This document shows positions 8,250 to 17,298 of a stretch of DNA of 40,207 bases, piece by piece. The stretch is from an uncultured Bacteroidales bacterium (lineage in GTDB: Bacteria; Bacteroidota; Bacteroidia; Bacteroidales; FEN-979). Position 1 is the stretch's first letter. Each line of letters opens with the position of its first letter. The DNA lies in NCBI GenBank assembly GCA_903828645.1, contig CAIKNA010000094.1, positions 1 through 40,207 on the forward strand, written 5' to 3'. A program made the position numbers and the translations under genes. The notes below the pieces were generated by a model. It worked only from the letters and a program-made list of their open reading frames with translations, was not told the DNA's origin and searched no databases.

Positions 8250-10490
8250 TTGCAGTATAACGAAAAGCTGAATTTTCTCCTTGTCGCCCTCCTCATACTG
8301 GTTGTTCCTGCCATCCAGGCCCAAAAACCAGTCGTTCATGAATTAAGTACTTCTGACAAAGTCAAAATTGAAACTTTGCTCAGCACCATGACCCCGGATG
8401 AAAAAGCAGGTCAGCTTTCCCTTTTTTTATCTGGTTGGGACACGACCGGGCCAGTCCTCCGGGCCGATTATTTAAATTTGATCAAAGAGGGTAAGGCAGG
8501 TGCAATTTTCAACGCATATACCGTGGATTATGTTCGTAAATTACAGCGGATGGCTGTCGAAGAATCGCGCCTGAAGATCCCCCTGATGTTCGGGTATGAT
8601 GTTATTCATGGTCATCGCACGATCTTCCCGATTCCGATTGCACAGGCTTGTTCATGGGATCTGACAGCTATTGAGAAATCTGAACGGATAGCGGCAGTTG
8701 AGGCAACAGCAGAAGGACTCAACTGGACCTTTGCCCCCATGGTCGATATCTCTCGCGATCCCCGCTGGGGAAGGGTTTCCGAGGGAGCCGGCGAAGATAC
8801 CTGGCTCGGTTGTAAAATTGCAGCTGCACGAGTCAGGGGATTCCAGGGGGATGATCTCAGGGCGAACAATACTCTAATGGCCTGTGCCAAACATTTTGCC
8901 GCTTATGGCGCCCCCCAGGCCGGGCGCGATTACAACACGGTGGATATGTCGATGATCTCGCTGTATGAATGGTACCTGCCTCCCTACAAAGCATGTGTGG
9001 ATGCCGGTGCGGGTTCCGTGATGGCCTCCTTTAATGAGATCGCAGGGATTCCATCCACGGCAAATAAATGGCTGATGACCGATCTGCTCCGCAAAGAGTG
9101 GGGTTTTGATGGTTTTGTGGTGACCGATTATGCTTCCATCAATGAACTGGTAAACCACGGCATCGCCGAAGACTTTAAAGATGCTGCCTGGCAGGCGCTC
9201 GACGCCGGTGTCGACATGGATATGCAGGGGAGTACCTACCTCAATCACATGCCTGAATTGCTGAATGAGAAAAAAATAACCCCCGCCACCATCGATCATG
9301 CAGTGCGTTTGATCCTGGAGGCAAAGGCAAAATTGGGATTATTTGAAGATCCCTACCGGTATTGCAATAAATCAAGGGAGAAAAAGGAGGTGATGACCGC
9401 TGATCAACTCGATTTTGCACGCCACTTCGTTTCGCAGAGCTGTGTACTGTTAAAGAATCCCGGTCAGATTCTTCCAATTCCTGCCAAGGTTAAAACAATT
9501 GCCATCATTGGTCCGTTGGGCGATTCAAGGAAAGAGATGCTTGGCAGCTGGAGTGCCGCCGGAAGCTGGGAGAAATGTGTCAGCCTGTTTGATGGGGTAA
9601 AAAAAATGGCAGGTGATAAAATGGAGGTGATTCTTGAAAAGGGGTGTAACATAAACGACTACGACAAGAGCGGTTTTGATGCGGCAGTAAGACTTGCGGC
9701 GAAAGCAGATTATGTCATCCTGGCCCTTGGGGAAAGCTGCGGGATGAGTGGTGAAGCCGCCTGCCGCACGAGCATCGGTGTGCCTGGAGTGCAGAACGAC
9801 CTTGCCGAAGCCATCGTCAAAACCGGGAAACCTGTTGCCGTGGTGCTGTTTAACGGAAGGCCGCTGGCCCTCACCAAACTGGCCAGCATGCCAGTGGCCA
9901 TTCTTGAGACCTGGTTCGGTGGCACAGAGGCAGGAGATGGCATTGCAGATGTGCTGTCGGGTAAAGTAAACCCGGCTGGAAAACTCACCATGACCTTCCC
10001 GAGAAATGAAGGACAGATACCCTTGTTCTATAATGGAAAGAATACCGGAAGGCCGCTTGACCCGGCTGATACCGCCGACGAATACGTATCCAGGTACCTT
10101 GATTGTTCAAACGACCCGCTTTTCCCCTTTGGATACGGGCTCAGCTATACCCGTTTTTCCTATTCAGGTTTGGTAACTAAGGTTGATGATCATAATATCA
10201 GCATCGCCGTGCAGGTTGCCAATACCGGGGATCGCGACGGCGAGGAGGTGGTTCAGCTGTATGTCAGGGATAAAGTGGGTACGGTTACACGTCCGGTAAA
10301 AGAATTAAAGGGATTCCAAAAAGTACTGATCAAAAAAGGTGAAACACAAGCAGTTTCGTTTAACCTTCCGTTCGATGATCTGGCATTTTATCATCCGGAT
10401 CTGAAAAAGTATTGGGATCCGGGAGAATTTGTGGTTTATGTTGGCACCAGCTCGGCAGAAACACTGTCGGGGTCAATTACGGTTAAATAA
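8250..10490 (+). CDS. GH3 beta-glucosidase, periplasmic (likely sophoro-oligosaccharide-trimming)
   Basis: A 746-residue GH3 enzyme of BglX type. The order is: signal peptide (NFLLVALLILVVPAIQAQ); TIM barrel (about 30-370) with the KHF-type substrate loop CAKHFAAYG and catalytic nucleophile D293 in FVVTDYAS; alpha/beta sandwich domain (about 395-615); and a C-terminal fibronectin III-like domain (about 640-746) beginning after PFGYGLSYTRF. No in-frame ATG lies before the signal peptide. The start is taken as TTG at 8250, after an in-frame stop at 8235. GH3 enzymes release terminal beta-glucose. GH3 members in other Bacteroidota beta-1,2-glucan loci act on sophoro-oligosaccharides, and that is the inferred substrate here. 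It is followed 12 bases later by the second PF10091 gene. Confidence 0.92.
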   Translation: MQYNEKLNFLLVALLILVVPAIQAQKPVVHELSTSDKVKIETLLSTMTPDEKAGQLSLFLSGWDTTGPVLRADYLNLIKEGKAGAIFNAYTVDYVRKLQRMAVEESRLKIPLMFGYDVIHGHRTIFPIPIAQACSWDLTAIEKSERIAAVEATAEGLNWTFAPMVDISRDPRWGRVSEGAGEDTWLGCKIAAARVRGFQGDDLRANNTLMACAKHFAAYGAPQAGRDYNTVDMSMISLYEWYLPPYKACVDAGAGSVMASFNEIAGIPSTANKWLMTDLLRKEWGFDGFVVTDYASINELVNHGIAEDFKDAAWQALDAGVDMDMQGSTYLNHMPELLNEKKITPATIDHAVRLILEAKAKLGLFEDPYRYCNKSREKKEVMTADQLDFARHFVSQSCVLLKNPGQILPIPAKVKTIAIIGPLGDSRKEMLGSWSAAGSWEKCVSLFDGVKKMAGDKMEVILEKGCNINDYDKSGFDAAVRLAAKADYVILALGESCGMSGEAACRTSIGVPGVQNDLAEAIVKTGKPVAVVLFNGRPLALTKLASMPVAILETWFGGTEAGDGIADVLSGKVNPAGKLTMTFPRNEGQIPLFYNGKNTGRPLDPADTADEYVSRYLDCSNDPLFPFGYGLSYTRFSYSGLVTKVDDHNISIAVQVANTGDRDGEEVVQLYVRDKVGTVTRPVKELKGFQKVLIKKGETQAVSFNLPFDDLAFYHPDLKKYWDPGEFVVYVGTSSAETLSGSITVK

Positions 10491-10502
10491 ATTGAGACCC
10501 CT

Positions 10503-11888
10503 ATGAAAATCAGAACAGGTTTATTGCTTTTGGTTTTTCCTTTTACCATTGTTCTTGCACATACACAGGAGATTGTGTTCAGATCCAATGGAAAGGTAAA
10601 TTACCCGGTATCACGGGGCGAAGAGAAAATGCTGGATTCTGTTCAGCATAAAACGTTCCTCTTTTTCTTACATGAACACCATCCGGAGAAAGGCATTGTC
10701 AAGGACCGCGCTGCAGCATGGGCACCTGCCAGCATTGCGGCAACAGGTTTTGGAATTCCATCGCTGGCCATAGGTGCCGAAAGAAAATGGATGACCCGTG
10801 AACAGGCGGCGGAGATTACCCTCAAAATTCTGAGGTTCTTTATTAACTCCGTTCAAAGTACCGACACGAATGTTACAGGCTACAAAGGATTTTACTACCA
10901 TTTCCTGGCGATGAATTCCGGTACACGCGAATGGCACTGCGAACTCTCTTCCATCGATACTGGCATCCTGATGATGGGGATCATCTTTGCCAGGAACTAC
11001 TACAACCTCGACAATGATGTTGAAAAGCAAATCCGGTTGCTTGCGGCACAATTGCTGAACAGGGTCGACTGGAATTTTATGAGAATGCCCGCTACGGGTA
11101 AATTCGCCAACACGATTTCCATGGGCTGGACTCCCGAAAAAGGATTGCACGATTATGGCTGGACCGGCTACAACGAAGCACTGTTCCTTTATGTTCTGGC
11201 TGCCGGCAGCGGCATGGAAAATGCGGAACAAAGTTACCGTTCATGGTTAAAATCCTATCAATGGAACACCCCGTACAAAGGTCTGTCGCACGTGGCATTC
11301 CCACCTTTGTTCGGACACCAGTTTTCACAGGCATTTATTGATTACCGCGGCATCGCCGACGAATACATGAAGGAAAAAAGAATCGATTACTTTGAAAACT
11401 CACGCCGTGCGACCTGTGTTCAAAGACTTTACGCAAAAGATAACCCGAAAGGATGGACCGGGTATGATTCGCTTTGCTGGGGGGTTACTGCAAGTGACGG
11501 ACCAACCGGGAAGTACAATTTTGATGATAAAAAGTTTTTGGGTTATGCCGGAAGAGGAACAAGCGGTCCCGATTTCAACTACTTTGACGATGGCACGATT
11601 GCCCCCTATGCCTCGCTTTCATCATTGCCATTCGCTCCTGAAATCGTCTTCCCTACAATCCGGTCGATGAATGAAAAGTATGGCAAGAAATTATGGGGCA
11701 AATACGGTTATTATGACTCATTTAATCCGACTGCCAAATGGTTTGACGATGATTTTATCGGCATCGATGAGGGTCCTGCCCTGATTATGATCGAAAATTT
11801 CAGAACAGGGTTCGTTTGGAACTTTGTGATGAAGGATCCCATCATCCAGAAAGGGCTGAACAAACTCGGCTACGAATATTTGAAATAA
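10503..11888 (+). CDS. PF10091/GH144-like glycoside hydrolase, secreted, variant active site
   Basis: A 461-residue protein with a cleavable signal peptide (MKIRTGLLLLVFPFTIVLAHTQE), then one PF10091 (alpha/alpha)6 domain without accessory domains. It is homologous to the catalytic part of the GH144 protein 2 kb upstream: KTFLFFLHEHHPEKGIVKDR, GFGIPSL, GYNEALFLYVLA, LCWGVTASDGP and KYGYYDSFNPTA all have counterparts. At the acidic cluster it differs. The upstream D361/D365/E368 positions align with H145/S149/D152, inside ELSSIDTGIL, while the GYNE glutamate (E225) is kept. The ELSSIDT form resembles PF10091 domains outside classical GH144. It may be an exo-acting sophorohydrolase, or belong to one of the families split from GH144. 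It probably processes imported oligosaccharides in the periplasm. Confidence 0.78.
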   Translation: MKIRTGLLLLVFPFTIVLAHTQEIVFRSNGKVNYPVSRGEEKMLDSVQHKTFLFFLHEHHPEKGIVKDRAAAWAPASIAATGFGIPSLAIGAERKWMTREQAAEITLKILRFFINSVQSTDTNVTGYKGFYYHFLAMNSGTREWHCELSSIDTGILMMGIIFARNYYNLDNDVEKQIRLLAAQLLNRVDWNFMRMPATGKFANTISMGWTPEKGLHDYGWTGYNEALFLYVLAAGSGMENAEQSYRSWLKSYQWNTPYKGLSHVAFPPLFGHQFSQAFIDYRGIADEYMKEKRIDYFENSRRATCVQRLYAKDNPKGWTGYDSLCWGVTASDGPTGKYNFDDKKFLGYAGRGTSGPDFNYFDDGTIAPYASLSSLPFAPEIVFPTIRSMNEKYGKKLWGKYGYYDSFNPTAKWFDDDFIGIDEGPALIMIENFRTGFVWNFVMKDPIIQKGLNKLGYEYLK

Positions 11889-11901
11889 TAATTGTTGCTT
11901 A

Positions 11902-11990
11902 CCTATGTGATTTCCTATGTGATCTACTGTGCCTATGTGGTAAAAAAGGTAAACACATAGACACATAGGGCACAATAGAAAAACACATAG
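11902..11990. repeat. Imperfect palindromic repeat of CTATGTG/CACATAG motifs
   Basis: Three CTATGTG copies (11903, 11915, 11933) face three CACATAG copies (11954, 11962, 11984) around a centre near 11946. The sequence can fold into a long imperfect hairpin. It fills most of the 142-base gap between the second PF10091 gene and the 1061-aa gene, the only wide gap inside the enzyme part of the PUL. It looks like a REP/MITE-type intergenic repeat. It may also act as a transcript-processing or attenuation structure. Confidence 0.7.
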
Positions 11991-12030
11991 AAAAAATTGA
12001 AAAGGCGACAGTAAGGAAGATGTAATTCAT

Positions 12031-15000
12031 ATGATAAAAAAGATGACCAGTAAGAGAATCCCGGTATTGGTGGTGTTTTTGCTCACCACAATCCTGATTC
12101 ATGCCCAGATCAGAACGCTGGATGAATTTGAAAACAAAGCCGGGTGGAATTTCATTAAATCCGACGGGGTAAACCTGAATTTGTCAAACGAAAAAGGATT
12201 GACCGGCAACGCAATCCGTTTCGATTATGATTTCACCAATGGCACCGGTTACGGTGGCATACAGAAACTCTTCCCGATCGACCTGCCCGACAATTATGAA
12301 TTTACCTTTTTTGTCAGGGCCGACTCCCCGGCCAACAATTTTGAAATAAAGTTCATTGACAGCACTGGAAACAATGTGTGGTGGGTGAGCAATCGCAACT
12401 ATGATTTCCCGGTAACATGGAAAAAGATCAGGGTCAGGAAGAGAAATATCAATTTTGCCTGGGGCCCCGCAGCAGATCACAATTTGAAACGGGTTGACAG
12501 GATTGAATTCACTGTTGCATCCTTTGTAGGAGGCAAAGGGACCCTGTGGATTGATGATCTGAAATTTGAACCGCTCCGCCCCGAAGTACAAACATACCCG
12601 GTCCCTTTGGTTTCCGCTTCATCCAGCATGAAAAATCATCCACCGGAACTGGTTGCCGATCATTCGTACGAAACATCCTGGCAAAGTATTGACGCTAAAG
12701 ATCAGCAGGTTACGATCGATTTCAAGACCCGGAGGGAATTTGGCGGATTGCAGATCAACTGGCTGAAAGATCATTACCCTGCAAAAGTTGAGATCCTGCT
12801 TTCAGACGATAGCGAAAATTGGGAAAAAGCGTATGCGATGGAATCAAATCAGCGGGATGTCAGTTTTATACGACTACCTGAAGCCGAAGCAAGGTATGTA
12901 AGGATATCTCTTTCAAAAAGCAATGCAGGGAAAGGATTTGGAATCGATGAAATAGCATTCCCGGATGTGAAAAATTCCGTGACCCCGAATGATTTCCTGA
13001 TCTATACTGCAAAAAATTCACCTGCGGGTGACTACCCGAGATACTTTTCGGAGCAGGCATCCTACTGGACAATTACCGGTGTAAACAACGATGTTAAAGA
13101 GGCATTGATCAACGAGGATGGAATGGTTGAAGCGGAAAAAGCCCACTTCTCTATCGAGCCGATGATAAAAACGGGTGACTCACTGTACAACTGGAGTAAT
13201 GTCGTCTCTTTTCAATCACTGGGCACCCCTGAAGATAAAAGTGACTTTGATTTTACACCCTCGGTCACCTGGCGTTGCAACAACCTGGAATTTGTGACCG
13301 GTATAACGGCAAGCGGGGAGGCAAATAAAAATTCAAAGCTGAACATCCGCTATTCCTTTACCAACCGCTCATTGCTGTCGAAAGATTTCGAGTTTTACCT
13401 GTTGATCCGTCCCTTCCAGGTAAATCCTTACTACCAGTTCCTGAATCTCACCGGCGGGGCTGGAAAAATAAATTCAATCAGGGAAGTTGGACAAACGCTG
13501 GAAATTGATGACAAGGTGTTGCTGTCTCAAAAAAAATATGACTCCTTCGGGGCAGGCAATTCCGATGAAGTGAACCTGGCCGGCCTGCTGCGTAATGGGA
13601 AAATGCCTCAGGATCATGGTACGACGGATCAGCACGGACTGGCACAGGGCGTGATCAGGTATTCCTTCCACCTGGCCCCCGGGGAACGCAGCGAGTTCTT
13701 CGTTGTAGTTCCGTTTTATGGAAAACAATCCCCGGACGAACAACCCGGCATTGAAAAAGCCAATGAAGAATCGAAAAAGGCAACTGCCTTCTGGAGAGCA
13801 AAGACCGGACATGTCAAATTCCGCTTACCGGAATCAGCTAACAGGATTATAAACACCTACCGGTCAAACCTGGCCTACATCCTGGTCAACCGCGACAATG
13901 CGGGCATCCAGCCCGGCTCGCGCTCGTATGAGCGAAGCTGGATACGCGACGGGGCTTTGACCTCCTCCGCACTTCTGAAATCGGGAATTGTAAAAGAGGT
14001 AAAGGATTTTATTGACTGGTACACCGATCATCAGTACGGGAACGGAAAAGTTCCCTGCGTTGTCGACCGGAGGGGCCCCGATCCGGTTCCCGAAAACGAC
14101 AGCCACGGGGAGATGATCTACCTGATCCGCGAATATTTCAACTTCACAAAGGATACTACCTTTCTCAGGTCAAAAAATAAAAATGTACTGCAGGCGGTCG
14201 GATACATCGAATCGCTGATCGCCGAACAGTCGACCGACCATTTCAAATACGGAAACGACAGTGTGCGTGCCTGTTATGGACTGGTCACTGAATCGATCAG
14301 CCATGAGGGTTATTCTGCAAAACCGATGCACTCTTACTGGGATGATTTTTTTACCATGAAAGGATTGAAGGACGCGGCAGAGATACAAAAAATACTGGGT
14401 GAAAAAGAGGCATATGAACGTATAAAAAAAGTGCGGGATACCTTTAAGGAAAATCTTTACAATTCACTCCAACTCGCGATGAAAACACGTAAAATCAACT
14501 ACCTGCCCGGTTGTGCCGAGCTTGGTGATTTTGATGCAACCTCCACGACCATCGCATTGACCCCTTGCAACGAACTGAACAACCTGCCAAAACCACAGGT
14601 TTACAACACCTTTGACAGGTATTATGAATTCTTCAAAAACCGGAGGGACGGGAAGCTTGACTGGGTCAATTACACCCCCTATGAAAATCGCCTGATCGGT
14701 TCATTTATCATCCTGGATCAACCGGAAAGGGCGCACGACCTGATCGGATTTTTCTTAAAGGATCAACGTCCTCAGGGATGGAACGGCTGGGCGGAAGTTG
14801 TCTGGAAAGATTACCGCACGCCACGGTATATAGGAGATATGCCGCACACCTGGGTCGGCAGTGATTTCATCAATGCCATCCGGGCGATGTTTGTATATGA
14901 AAACGAGGATGATCAAACGCTCGTACTGGCTTCCGCACTTTTCCAGGAGTGGATCGATTCACCACAGGGAATGTCTGTTGAACATCTGCCAACCTACTAC

Positions 15001-15216
15001 GGCGAGGTTTCATATTCCATTAAGAAAGATGGCAATAAATATACCTTCTCAATTTCCGGGGAGATGAAACTACCGCCCAACGGCATTAAGATAAAGAACT
15101 TCAACGGATCGAAACATCCATTAAAAGTAATTGTTAACGGAGAAGATCGGAAAGATTTCAGCGATAAGGAGATATCAGTGAAAGAGTCACCGGCAGAACT
15201 GGTGATCTATTATTAA
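12031..15216 (+). CDS. Large secreted multidomain protein: CBM-like + F5/8C + (alpha/alpha)6 barrel, putative novel glycosidase
   Basis: A 1061-residue exported protein with a signal peptide ending near IHAQ (about residue 29). Residues about 30-185 form a CBM11/CIA30-like beta-sandwich (EFENKAGWNF... GTLWIDDLKFEPL). Residues about 195-312 are a discoidin (F5/8 type C)-like domain (DHSYETSWQSID... ARYVRISLS). A beta-rich linker domain (about 325-590) follows. Residues about 605-975 look like an (alpha/alpha)6 toroid: SYERSWIRDGALTSSALLKSG, DRRGPDPVPENDSHGEMIYLIREYF, GCAELGDFDATSTTIAL and MPHTWVGSDFINAIRAM. Acidic residues in RDG, DSHGE and GDFD are candidate catalytic positions. I cannot assign a CAZy family. 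The setting among beta-1,2-glucanases suggests it acts on the same glucan or its side groups. It starts a tight block; the transporter follows 12 bases later. Confidence 0.75.
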   Translation: MIKKMTSKRIPVLVVFLLTTILIHAQIRTLDEFENKAGWNFIKSDGVNLNLSNEKGLTGNAIRFDYDFTNGTGYGGIQKLFPIDLPDNYEFTFFVRADSPANNFEIKFIDSTGNNVWWVSNRNYDFPVTWKKIRVRKRNINFAWGPAADHNLKRVDRIEFTVASFVGGKGTLWIDDLKFEPLRPEVQTYPVPLVSASSSMKNHPPELVADHSYETSWQSIDAKDQQVTIDFKTRREFGGLQINWLKDHYPAKVEILLSDDSENWEKAYAMESNQRDVSFIRLPEAEARYVRISLSKSNAGKGFGIDEIAFPDVKNSVTPNDFLIYTAKNSPAGDYPRYFSEQASYWTITGVNNDVKEALINEDGMVEAEKAHFSIEPMIKTGDSLYNWSNVVSFQSLGTPEDKSDFDFTPSVTWRCNNLEFVTGITASGEANKNSKLNIRYSFTNRSLLSKDFEFYLLIRPFQVNPYYQFLNLTGGAGKINSIREVGQTLEIDDKVLLSQKKYDSFGAGNSDEVNLAGLLRNGKMPQDHGTTDQHGLAQGVIRYSFHLAPGERSEFFVVVPFYGKQSPDEQPGIEKANEESKKATAFWRAKTGHVKFRLPESANRIINTYRSNLAYILVNRDNAGIQPGSRSYERSWIRDGALTSSALLKSGIVKEVKDFIDWYTDHQYGNGKVPCVVDRRGPDPVPENDSHGEMIYLIREYFNFTKDTTFLRSKNKNVLQAVGYIESLIAEQSTDHFKYGNDSVRACYGLVTESISHEGYSAKPMHSYWDDFFTMKGLKDAAEIQKILGEKEAYERIKKVRDTFKENLYNSLQLAMKTRKINYLPGCAELGDFDATSTTIALTPCNELNNLPKPQVYNTFDRYYEFFKNRRDGKLDWVNYTPYENRLIGSFIILDQPERAHDLIGFFLKDQRPQGWNGWAEVVWKDYRTPRYIGDMPHTWVGSDFINAIRAMFVYENEDDQTLVLASALFQEWIDSPQGMSVEHLPTYYGEVSYSIKKDGNKYTFSISGEMKLPPNGIKIKNFNGSKHPLKVIVNGEDRKDFSDKEISVKESPAELVIYY

Positions 15217-15228
15217 GAACAGACCTTT

Positions 15229-17298
15229 ATGAAAGAGCAGGAAGAAAACACTGATCACCATACAAAACCGGAAGACCGGATCAAATTTACACAATTGGCC
15301 GCCTATGGCGCCGGTGGCATCATTCCCATTGCCCTATTCAACGTAGCCGGGATCCTCGTAGGGCTGATGGGCAATATCAGTTTAGGGCTCAGCGCCTTCT
15401 GGCTGGGAGCCATCCTCATCGTACCTCGTTTGTGGGACGCGCTCTCGGATCCACTGATCGGCCATATCTCCGACAATACCCGAACCCGCTGGGGACGCCG
15501 GCGTCCATACCTGTTGGTTGGCGGAATAGCCGTTGCCGTTTTTTTTGTGGCCATATGGTGGATTCCCAAGGGCGACATGGTGCGTGCCTGGTTCCCTTCT
15601 GAAGCGGGCTTCCAGTGGTTTCAGCTTGGATACATTCTTTTTACCCTCCTTGTCTTTTTCACGGCCGTCAATATTTTCGAAATCCCCCACGGCGCCCTCG
15701 GAATGGAGATGACCACCGATTACCACGAGCGCACCCGCTTGTTCAGTGCCAAAAGTTTTGTCGGCAACCTTTTTGCCATGAGCACCCCCTGGCTTTTTGC
15801 CCTTGCAAGCATGGAAATTTTCAAAGGCCCTGGCGGCAATGAGGCCGATGGCATGCGCTACGTCTCCCTTCTTATCGCGGCCATCCTGATCCCGCTCTCC
15901 TTCTGGTGGTTTTTCAAATTGCGCGAACCGGGATTTAAAAAAGTTGAAAAGCAGGAAAAGACTCCTTTCTGGAAAGATATGAAGCACACGGCCCGTAATA
16001 GGAATTTCATCATGCTTACACTGACGATTTTCACCCTGGCCATGGGATTTAACTTTGTTCAGCTGCTCGGATCGTACATCCCTATTTTTTATATTTTCGG
16101 CGGCGACAAGGTCGCAGGGGCCACCCTGCTTGGGATCAACGGCACCATCTGGGCTATCACCGGACTGCTGGCCGTATTCCCGCTCAATTGGATCAGTCCG
16201 AAAATGGGCAAGCGGAATACCCTCATCATTGCCATCCTGCTCATGTGCCTGGCGCAAATTTCCAAGATTGGCTGCTACAACCCTTTGCATCCTTACCTGA
16301 TCATCATTCCCACGGTGCTGCTTTCCGCCGGCATGTTGTTCTTCTTTACCCTCGGATCATCCATGGTGGGCGACATCTGCGATGAAGATGAATTAGCCAC
16401 TGGGTATCGCTCGCAGGGAAGTTATTACTCGGTTTTCTGGTGGTTTATCAAAATGGGCTCAGCTCTTGCAAGTTTTGTCGCAGGTGCGCTTATCGTCTTC
16501 ACCATGTTTGACGAAACCCAGGTCACCAAAGTCGACAAGATCCAGGGGAACATCAGGGATATGCGCAGCAAGGTTCAGTACTGGGAAGGCTACAAGGGTG
16601 TTTCCGTTGCCAATGCCTCCTGGCTTGAAAACACCAGGGCGCAGAGTGCTGAAGCGCTTAAAGAGTCAAAAGAATTCCTGGGCTACCTGGAACTGGAGTC
16701 GAATAAAAAACAGGAAGGTAAAAATCTGAATGTCAGTGCCTACCAAAGCCAGCGGAAAAGCTTGCTGGTCACAGAGATCCCAGTTACAAAGTCCACCATC
16801 CTTGCGCTGGAGCAGTTGCAGTTGCGGTTGGAAAAATCGGGGCCGACGGCCCGGGCCTCCGGCATCGACACCATGGTGCGTGAAGCAATCCCGCTGACCC
16901 TTCAAACGAAACTCGAAAAAGCCAGGATGAATTCCTTCGAACTCAAGTCGCGGCTGGAGGATAAATCACTTGAAACAAAAAACAGCCAGGAACATTACAA
17001 ACAACTCCTCCAAAACATCACGGGGGTAACTTTCCGCCTGGAAAATATCAGTACCGCATCCTCTCCCAATAATCTGGATAAAGAGCTCGGAACCATCGAA
17101 AAAGAGATCATACCCCTCACACGGCAATCGCCTTACACCCTGTTGATGATGCGTGTGGTTGAAATCGGACTTCCGCTGCTGTTAAGCATCTTCTCTGTTT
17201 TCTTTGTCCTGAGGTATTCGCTCACTGAGAAAAGAAGCCATGAAATCAAGGAACTGATCAGGCAAAGGAACCTGGAATTTAACAACAAGGAAACATGA
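15229..17298 (+). CDS. GPH-family (MFS_2, MelB-like) sugar:cation symporter with large coiled-coil insertion
   Basis: A 689-residue inner-membrane transporter, clearly longer than the usual 450-500 residues. The N-terminal half has the GPH signature: LWDALSDPLIGHISDNTRTRWGRRRP (about 68-93), then alternating helices and the central loop KLREPGFKK. Helix 11 ends near residue 424 (ALASFVAGALIVFTMF). From about 425 to 634 is a hydrophilic, helix-prone stretch rich in E, K, Q and L, likely coiled coil. Helix 12 follows (MMRVVEIGLPLLLSIFSVFFVL) and a short basic tail with the familiar YSLTEKRSHEI. The insertion therefore replaces the periplasmic loop between helices 11 and 12. It probably brings sophoro-oligosaccharides from periplasm to cytoplasm. 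Its stop overlaps the next start by 4 bases. Confidence 0.88.
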   Translation: MKEQEENTDHHTKPEDRIKFTQLAAYGAGGIIPIALFNVAGILVGLMGNISLGLSAFWLGAILIVPRLWDALSDPLIGHISDNTRTRWGRRRPYLLVGGIAVAVFFVAIWWIPKGDMVRAWFPSEAGFQWFQLGYILFTLLVFFTAVNIFEIPHGALGMEMTTDYHERTRLFSAKSFVGNLFAMSTPWLFALASMEIFKGPGGNEADGMRYVSLLIAAILIPLSFWWFFKLREPGFKKVEKQEKTPFWKDMKHTARNRNFIMLTLTIFTLAMGFNFVQLLGSYIPIFYIFGGDKVAGATLLGINGTIWAITGLLAVFPLNWISPKMGKRNTLIIAILLMCLAQISKIGCYNPLHPYLIIIPTVLLSAGMLFFFTLGSSMVGDICDEDELATGYRSQGSYYSVFWWFIKMGSALASFVAGALIVFTMFDETQVTKVDKIQGNIRDMRSKVQYWEGYKGVSVANASWLENTRAQSAEALKESKEFLGYLELESNKKQEGKNLNVSAYQSQRKSLLVTEIPVTKSTILALEQLQLRLEKSGPTARASGIDTMVREAIPLTLQTKLEKARMNSFELKSRLEDKSLETKNSQEHYKQLLQNITGVTFRLENISTASSPNNLDKELGTIEKEIIPLTRQSPYTLLMMRVVEIGLPLLLSIFSVFFVLRYSLTEKRSHEIKELIRQRNLEFNNKET

